The position numbers were made by a program, and so were the translations under genes. The notes below the pieces were generated by a model. It worked only from the letters and a program-made list of their open reading frames with translations, searched no databases and was not told the DNA's origin. A DNA stretch of 64,000 nt, taken from assembly GCA_039707465.1 (NCBI GenBank), contig CM077647.1, positions 43,213,110 through 43,277,109 of the forward strand. Reading direction: 5' to 3'. Within the stretch, counting starts at the first letter, position 1; every line of letters begins with the position of its first letter. This document shows positions 57,502 to 64,000 of the stretch, piece after piece. This stretch comes from Rhabdophis nuchalis (lineage: Eukaryota; Chordata; Lepidosauria; Squamata; Natricidae).

Positions 57502-58094
57502 TATAGGCAGCATAGTAACCACTTGTGACAGCAAACCCATTGGCAAAGTCACATAGAATTTCTAATCACAGTATGCCTCCACTCATGCTTGATGACAATT
57601 TCTGTCTCTCATGTCAATGCTACACATAAGAAGGCAATACTGCTGAGCAGAGAAATGCTTCCAGGTCTGACATGTACTTTGAAAACCACCTTAAAACTGA
57701 GTTTACAACTAAATATTCCTCTTTGGTAATAGCAATCCGTAGACAGGGTGTAACTGGCCACCAAGGAGAGCATGTGGTAAGTAGATTATTCCCTTCCTGA
57801 TTGAATTTTTCTGATGTTTTTTGCTATTTATTTTTTACTAATATCTAAATAATTGGCAAATTTAATAACAAAGAGATGTGTAAGAATGATAATTCCTAAA
57901 ATAGCAATGGAAATAAGGATGCCTGCTCTGGAAATAAATGGAGGCTGAAAAATCTTGGATGGCAAGTAATTTGACTGTTACTTGAGAAAAAGGATCCAGG
58001 TTGACTTGATGAGAAATCGGATTAAGCAACTCAGCCTAAAAGGAGAATGAGATACATCAACCATTTGATTTGAAGAGAATTGGTAGGTATGATG
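57502..58094. other. Non-coding stretch, nothing recognised
   Basis: Left flank of the L2 nest; no supported feature. Confidence 0.5.
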
Positions 58095-58997
58095 GTTGGT
58101 CGATGATCTCTGGAGGGCTCGGGATAAGGGCTGTTCCTCTATCCTGGTCCTATTAGATCTCTCAGCGGCTTTTGATACCATCGACCATGGTATCATGCTG
58201 CACTGGTTGGAGGGGTTAGGGGTGGGGGGCACCGTTCTATGGTGGTTTTCCTCCTCTCTCTCTGATCTGATGCAGTTTGTGTTGGCAGGGGGGCAGAGGT
58301 TGACTTCGAGGCGCCTCACTTGTGGGGTGCCACAGGGGTCGGTCCTCTCGCCCCTCCTGTTCAACATCTATGTGAAGCCATCCGTAGTGAGATCATCCGT
58401 AGTTTTGGGGTAGAGTTCCATCAGTACGCTGATGATACTCAGCTGTACATCTCTACCCCGGACCACCCCAACGATGTCGTGGAAGTGATGTCCCGATGTC
58501 TGGAGGCCGTACGAGTCTGGTTGGGGAGGAACAGGCTTCGACTCAACCCATCCAAGACCGAGTGGCTGTGGCTTCCGGCGTCATGGTATAGCCAGTTGAC
58601 ACCATCACTGGCTATTGGGGGCGAGTCATTGGCCCCCACAGAGAGGGCTCGCAATTTGGGTGTCCTCCTGGACTCTCGGCTGTCTTTAGAAGAGCACATG
58701 ACGGCCGTGGCCAGGGGGGCCTTTTATCAGGTTCACCTGATACTCTAATTGCGTCCCTTTCTGGATTGTGATGCCTTATGCACTGTCACTCAAGCTCTCG
58801 TCACCCCCCGCCTGGACTCCTGTAACGCTCTCTACATGGGGATTCCCTTGAGATGCACCCGGAGGCTCCAGTTAGTTCAGAATGCGACCGCGTGGAGGAT
58901 TTTTGGAGCATCTAGACGCTCCCATGTGACACCTCTCCTGCGTGAGCTGCACTGGCTGCCTGTGGCCTTCCGGGTGCGCTTCATGATTCTAGTGATC
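58095..58997 (+). mobile_element. L2-clade LINE, copy 5 (outer), 5' part
   Basis: Plus-strand L2 starting in the RT palm ([31 protein letters not shown]) and continuing through YADDTQLYIS to LRELHWLPVAFRVRFMIL, across several frames (58,096-58,413; 58,320-58,748; 58,749 on). It is interrupted at 58,997 by copy 6 and resumes at 61,323. Stops and frameshifts show it is older than its guest. Confidence 0.85.
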
Positions 58998-59025
58998 CTC
59001 TCGCTCCGAAGCCGACCGAACACTA

Positions 59026-59622
59026 GTGAGAACCCATATTAGGGCTTACTTAGTGGCGATAAGGGTGGCCAAGCGTGAGTATTGTGCCACCCTTATTGCA
59101 TCCGCAGATAACCGCCCTGCCGCCCTGTTTGGGGTGACCCGCTCCCTCCTTCATCAGAGGCCGTGGGAAGCCTCTTTGCAAGGGCGAGCAGAGGAATTTG
59201 GGATTTATCTGCAGGAGAAAATCACTCGGATTCGGAATGAGCTACCCTCCATCGACAGTGGTCCTGTGGGACTGTCCGAGACTAGTCTTGAGGCTCCTTC
59301 TTGGGAGGAGTTTGACTTTGTTACCACCGAGAATATGGACAGGTTGTCAAGGAAACTTAGGGCGGCCACATGTTTATTGGACCCGTGTCCCTCCTGGCTT
59401 GTACTGGCATCCTGGGAGACGACACGAGGCTGGCTCCAGGGCATTGTCAACGCATTTTTGAGTGAGAGGTCCTTACCTGCCGTCTTGAAAGAGGCGGTGG
59501 CAAGGCCCCTCCTCAAGAAGCCGTCCCTGGACCCAGAATTATTAGAGAACTTTTGTCGGGTCTCCAACCTTCACTTTTTGGTGAAGGTTGTTGAGAGTGT
59601 GGTAGCCCAACAGTTTCCGTGA
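59026..59622 (+). pseudogene. L2 linker and RT N-terminal part
   Basis: 198 open codons beginning in the post-endonuclease linker (VAIRVAKREYCATLIASADN, RPAALFGVTRSLLHQ) and reaching the RT fingers (ARPLLKKPSLDPELLENFCR, VSNLHFLVKVVE). A stop (tga at 59,620) ends the frame just before the palm, in the segment that would continue to [20 protein letters not shown] (59,636 on). In intact L2 ORF2 this part helps bind RNA and nucleotide. Pseudogenic. Confidence 0.78.
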
Positions 59623-59822
59623 CACCTGGAGGAAATTGATTATCTAGACCCGCGCCAGTCCGGCTTCCGACCTGGTCACAGCACCGAGACGGCATTGGTC
59701 GCGTTGGTCGATGATCTCTGGAGGGCGCGGGATAGAAGTTATTCCTCTATCCTAGTCCTATTAGACCTCTCGGCGGCTTTTGATACCATCGACCATGGTA
59801 TCCTATTGCACCGACTGGGGGG

Positions 59823-60773
59823 TTGGGGCTGGGAGGCACCGTTCTGCGGTGGTTCTCGTCCTACCTCTCTGGTCGGTCGCAATATGTGTTGATAGGAGGG
59901 CAGAGGTCGACCTCGAGGCCTCTCTTATGTGGGGTTCCTCAGGGGTTGGTCCTCTCGCCCCTCCTTTTCAACACATATATGAAGCCGCTGGGTGAGATCA
60001 TCCGTGGTTTTGGGGTGGAGTACCACCTGTACGCTGATGACACCCAGCTGTACATATCCACCCCAAACCACCCCAACGATGCCGCTGAAGTGCTGTCCCG
60101 GTGTTTGGAAGCCGTACGGATTTGGATGGGTGGTAACAAACTCAAGCTCAACCCTGCCAAGACTGAGTGGCTGTGGTTTCCGGCACCCCGGTTCAGCCAG
60201 ATTACTCCAACTCTGGCCATTGGGGGCGAAACACTGGCCCCCGTGGAGAGGGCGCGTAATTTGGGTGTCCTCCTGGATTCCCGGCTGTCCATGGAGGACC
60301 ATGTGGCGGCCGTGGCCAGGGGGGCGTTTCATCAGGTACGCCTGATGCGCCAATTGCACCCCTTACTGGACCGGGCTGCACTTCGCACAGTCACTCAAGC
60401 TCTTGTGACATCCCGACTAGACTACTGTAATGCTCTCTACATGGGGCTTCCCTTGAGGTGCACTCGAAAGCTACAGCTAGTCCAAAACGCAGCCGCGTGG
60501 GTGATTATGGGAGCCACTAGATGCTCCCACATAACACCGATCCTGCGCGAGCGGCATTGGCTTCCTGTGGCCTTTCGGGTGCGCTTCAAGGTTTTGACAA
60601 CCATCTTTAAAGCGCCGCTCCATGGCTCGGGGCCTAGCTATATGCGAGACCGCCTCCTGCCCCATACATCCCTTAGACCAGGGGTCTGCAAAGTCGGCTC
60701 TTTTAAGACTGGTGGACTTCAACTCCCAGAGTTCCCCAGCCAGCATAGCTGGCTGGGGAATTCTGGGAGTTGA
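59823..60773 (+). pseudogene. L2 RT palm-thumb fragment, interrupted by MITE
   Basis: 316 codons: [44 protein letters not shown] (catalytic), LNPAKTEWLWF, LGVLLDSRLSM and RLDYCNALYMGLP. The preceding frame (59,695-59,892) holds [20 protein letters not shown] with the first catalytic Asp, and a frameshift near 59,820 separates the two. The frame runs into the MITE at 60,679. The C-terminal L2 residues resume at about 60,822 (RPIRSHREGLLRVPSAGQCR, LWNDLPPEL). Confidence 0.85.
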
Positions 60774-60813
60774 AGTCCACTAGTCTTAAAAGAGCCGACT
60801 TTGCAGACCCCTG
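60679..60813 (+). mobile_element. Palindromic hAT MITE with perfect 8-bp target duplication
   Basis: 135 bases forming a near-perfect hairpin along their whole length. Ends are CAGGGGTCTGCAAAG and CTTTGCAGACCCCTG, and the centre is cagccagcatagctggctg. Arms of about 66 bases differ at only two or three positions. CCTTAGAC flanks it at 60,671-60,678 and 60,814-60,821. Removing the MITE and one duplicate restores the L2 reading. Confidence 0.93.
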
Positions 60814-61193
60814 CCTTAGACCGATACGCTCCCACAGAGAGGGCCTTCTCAGGGTGCCGTCGGCCGGACAATGCCGACTGGCGACACCCAGGGGAAGAGC
60901 CTTCTCTGTGGCGGGTCCAGCCCTCTGGAATGACCTGCCCCCTGAACTACGTACCATCACCAACCTCCGCCTCTTCCGCCAATGTCTTAAGACATATTTG
61001 TTTCAACAAGCCGGCCTAGCCTAACCTCCCATGGGGACTTTTAGTTAGTTTTAAATTGGGTTTTAAAATTTGGTTTTAGCGCAGGATAGGATTATTTAAT
61101 AGTTTTTTAAATTATATTTATTGTATTTTGTATGCTTTTTAAATTTCCTGTGCGCCGCCCTGGGTCCTCTGTGGAGAAGGGCGGGATATAAAT

Positions 61194-61321
<128 letters not shown>

Positions 61322-61322
61322 A

Positions 61323-61790
61323 TAGTGACCATCTTTAAAGCGCTCCATGTCAAGGGACCTGGTTACCTCCAAGACCGCCTCCTGCTGCCAAATACCTCCC
61401 ACCGACCAGTCCACTCCCACAGAGAGGGCCTCCTCAGGGTGCCGTCAGCCAGACAATGTCGGCTGGTGACCCCCAGGGGGAGAGCCTTCTCTGTGGCAGC
61501 TCCTGCCCTCTGGAATGACCTCCCCCCTGAAATAAGCATGATCAGAGACCTACATCTCTTCTGTCAGGCCCTGAAGACACATCTATTTTGTGCAGCTGGC
61601 CTGTCATAGTCTTTTAATTGGGTTTTAGTATTGGGTGTTATAATTTAAGAGGCCAAACTATTTAATATTTATTAATCTGCTATTTTAACTCTTGTATTTC
61701 TTCTTTTTATTGTGGCTGTTCACTGCCCTGAGTCCCGAGAGGGAGAAGGGTGGTATATAAATCAAATAAATGAAATGAAATGAATCAACA
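61323..61790 (+). mobile_element. L2-clade LINE, copy 5 (outer), 3' part
   Basis: Continues copy 5: TIFKALHVKGPGYLQDRLLL, HREGLLRVPSARQCR, ALWNDLPPEI, a stop near 61,609, the 3' UTR gccctgagtcccgagaggg and an AAATG-type tail. TAGTGACC at its start duplicates TAGTGATC at 58,990-58,997 (7 of 8). Confidence 0.85.
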
Positions 61791-62417
61791 AGTTAGTAAG
61801 ATTTTAAAAATTCATCTTCTCGGGTTTCAGAGATCACCCAGAGGGGTTTGGAACTGATTCAAAACTTAGAGAAATCATGGAATATGAATGAAATATTATT
61901 TTAATTCAGTAACTTTTCTCAAAATCTAACGATAAGCTACCCAATTTCAGATAACGATGTAGAATACAGTATGTCTAGAGTCTTGTCTCTTAAGTTCAAT
62001 CAAATGTCAAAATCAAGTTATATACTAAGCTGTATAAATGATCAGGTAAAAGAAAATGTTCTGAAAAAGTTCATGGGCTCAAAGATAAATTGGGATGGAG
62101 AAAATATTATTTTTTCCCAATAAATTAATATTTCCATGCTATATTAAAATGAAAAGCCTTCAAACCACCGGCAGAAGAATGATTAAAAGGAAGCATATGG
62201 TATATACTAGTTGCTTTTCAGCCACAAGGAAGAGAGATTGTTACTCTGTTCCACAATTGAATGGGAACAAATGAATATAAAGAATACTTGATGAGGAATG
62301 AATGGGAAACAAGAATTCATGTTTAAAGAACTCGATGAGAAGAAGACACCACAATGGAATCTTTTAGCATTTGGTACTCATAAGAAGTTTGCTAGTTATA
62401 ACATGAAAGTTTGATAT
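61791..62417. other. AT-rich non-coding stretch
   Basis: Nothing recognised. Confidence 0.5.
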
Positions 62418-62419
62418 TA

Positions 62420-62816
62420 CAGATAGTCCTTAACTTACATCTGTAACTTACCAATAAAAGTCATACCAGTCATTAAGCAGGTCATCAAGTGACTGACCCA
62501 ATTTTATTAGATTTTTTGCAGTAGTCATTAAGCAAACACTGGGGTTAAAAAGTGATCACTGTAGTTGTTAAGCCAACCCATTTTTCACAATGGGATTTTT
62601 TCGCTAGAAACTAGAAATAAATGCTAGTTTAAGGCAAAAGATGTTATAAATTGCAGCAATAAATGTGGGCCAGTTGCAAAGCACCCAAATGTGATCATGT
62701 GATCATGAGGGTGGTGGTTATTAGAACTTCAAATCCTAATCCTAAAAATTACTTTGGGGGTGCAGTGTAACTTCAAATGGTTGCTAAGCAACTAGTCATT
62801 GAGTGAGGACTATCTG
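62420..62816 (+). mobile_element. TA-flanked Tc1/mariner-like MITE
   Basis: 397 bases with ends cagatagtcct(t) and (g)aggactatctg as inverted repeats, flanked by TA at 62,418-62,419 and 62,817-62,818. The interior holds repeated gttgttaagc/cattaagca words typical of a common squamate repeat. Related to the truncated copy at 9,149. No transposase. The superfamily is inferred from the TA target only. Confidence 0.7.
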
Positions 62817-62884
62817 TATTTTATATTAGTTGTGGAATAAGTATATAAAACACAAATAAAGGCAATATATATATTTTAAGCTAA

Positions 62885-63052
62885 TATCTCACCAGGCCCA
62901 AGGTTGACTCAACCCTTCCATAGTTACGAGGTTGGTAAAATGAGGATTCAGACTGTTGAAGCAATATACTGACTCTGTAGACCACTTAGAGAGGGATCTA
63001 AAGCACTGTGAAGTGGTATATAAATCTAAATGCTATTGCTATTGCTATTATA
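62885..63052 (+). mobile_element. Retroposon 3' end with (GCTATT)n tail, copy 2
   Basis: Plus-strand match to the reverse complement of 18,497-18,700: aaggttgactcaacccttcc, aatatactgactctgtagac, agcactgtgaagtggtatat, then ctattgctattgctatt. The hexamer tail ends it. Confidence 0.65.
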
Positions 63053-64000
63053 AACACAAAGCAAGTTGTGTAGGGAGGAGCACAAGATCAATGCAGAATT
63101 AAACTAGAATTGCTAGAGGACCTAAGTACTGTAATCTTTTCTCAGCTCTGTTCATATATGTGGTTAGAAGGCTGAAGTTGAAGAGAATAAACAGAAGAAG
63201 GAAATGAGAGGGGGCTTGGATAAAAGGATCCTTAGGCTCACCAGACCATGGGCTGAGTGTTGACTGTCTCATAATGGGTTCCAGATCAACTCTCACTATA
63301 TGTCTGTATACTATAGCTTCTCATTTGTCTGGAATTGAGGCAAGTTTGAAGACTTTCCAGATGTCTTAAAAATATTTAGGAATTAATATCACAAATATCG
63401 TAATGAAATATTTAATAATACTTTTATCCCAATGTATGATAAAATAAAATTTACAAATACATTAAAAAAATTAAAATCTGGAATTTAAAATATTTTAATA
63501 GTTTGGGTAACTTGCCAGAGTGAAATTATGATTATTAATAGATATCATATATAGGCGGGGAACATGCAGGCTTCCAATTTTAAAATTATATTAAGAGTCA
63601 GAACTGGGGAACTTATATTTTATGCTGTGATATCTTTCTGATGGTTCAAAAACTGACTTTATTGCAGCCATCTGAAAGAGTCCTTGGTTTCAGACTGTGG
63701 TGTTCAAAATAAATCCAAGATATAGATTACGTTTCTAGGTATATAATATTTTAGGACTTAAAACATCAAAAACATTGTCAAAAAAGCACAATAAAGAATG
63801 TTCTTCCTGCACCAGCTCCAAAAGCTGAGACTACTTAAGGAGCTGCTGATACAGTTCTGTCCAATCACACTTGGCCGGTAAACAATTTTATTCTATTTTT
63901 AATAGTTAGTTATATAAATTTATATGAAAGTTATTTTCATATAGCTTCTGTTTACTATAAAACTCAGCAGATGAAATCTGAATGGTAAGGGAGTGTGGGA
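63053..64000. other. AT-rich non-coding stretch to right edge
   Basis: No ORF with a domain and no bounded element. One 65-codon minus frame is chance. Confidence 0.5.

Overview
The window looks like repeat-rich intergenic (or intronic) DNA from a squamate reptile, perhaps a snake. No host protein-coding exon, tRNA gene, rRNA gene, CRISPR array or bacterial-type operon could be supported. The squamate call rests on a Sauria-type SINE with a Bov-B-like 3' end (about 18.1-18.4 kb), several CR1 and L2 LINEs, DIRS, Penelope-like and Ty3/Gypsy elements, many hAT-like MITEs and abundant GATA-type microsatellites. Nearly all long open frames belong to transposable elements.

Layout. 1-5,055: minus-strand DIRS-type tyrosine-recombinase retrotransposon (gag, start of RT) that runs off the left edge. 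Its RT is split by a 1,450-bp non-autonomous Helitron (688-2,137) with textbook ends and a clean A/T target. 5.1-10.7 kb: non-coding DNA, a TC/TG microsatellite, a 5'-truncated L2 LINE with an 11-bp target duplication, and a MITE remnant. 10,696-15,874: a structurally complete DIRS element with inverted terminal repeats, an internal complementary region and a tRNA-type SINE inside it. 16-23 kb: Sauria SINE, a (GCTATT)n-tailed retroposon, a possible solo LTR and a GATA/GGCA microsatellite. 23,211-27,972: an apparently intact minus-strand CR1 LINE with ORF1 (zinc-binding plus esterase), ORF2 (endonuclease plus RT) and a 5' region built of two different tandem-repeat arrays. 29-36 kb: two L2 fragments flanking a decayed Ty3/Gypsy element.

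36-48 kb: old CR1 and L2 relics with nested insertions, then a head-to-head pair of Penelope-like fragments (45.7-47.6 kb) encoding GIY-YIG-like endonuclease sequence, followed by a hAT MITE with a perfect 8-bp duplication. 48-58 kb: mostly non-coding, with MITEs, and an L2 fragment (55.3-55.9 kb) whose 5' junction carries a 69-bp insert copied from about 1 kb away. 58.1-61.8 kb: a three-level nest in which an L2 is interrupted by a younger L2, itself interrupted by a palindromic hAT MITE. 61.8-64 kb: non-coding DNA with a TA-flanked MITE and a second (GCTATT)n-tailed retroposon.

Functionally the window is a record of retrotransposition and DNA transposition. The only element whose coding capacity looks whole is the CR1. 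The DIRS, Gypsy, L2 and Penelope-like copies are broken by frameshifts, truncations or catalytic substitutions. Family assignments come from motif recognition by eye; no database search was run.
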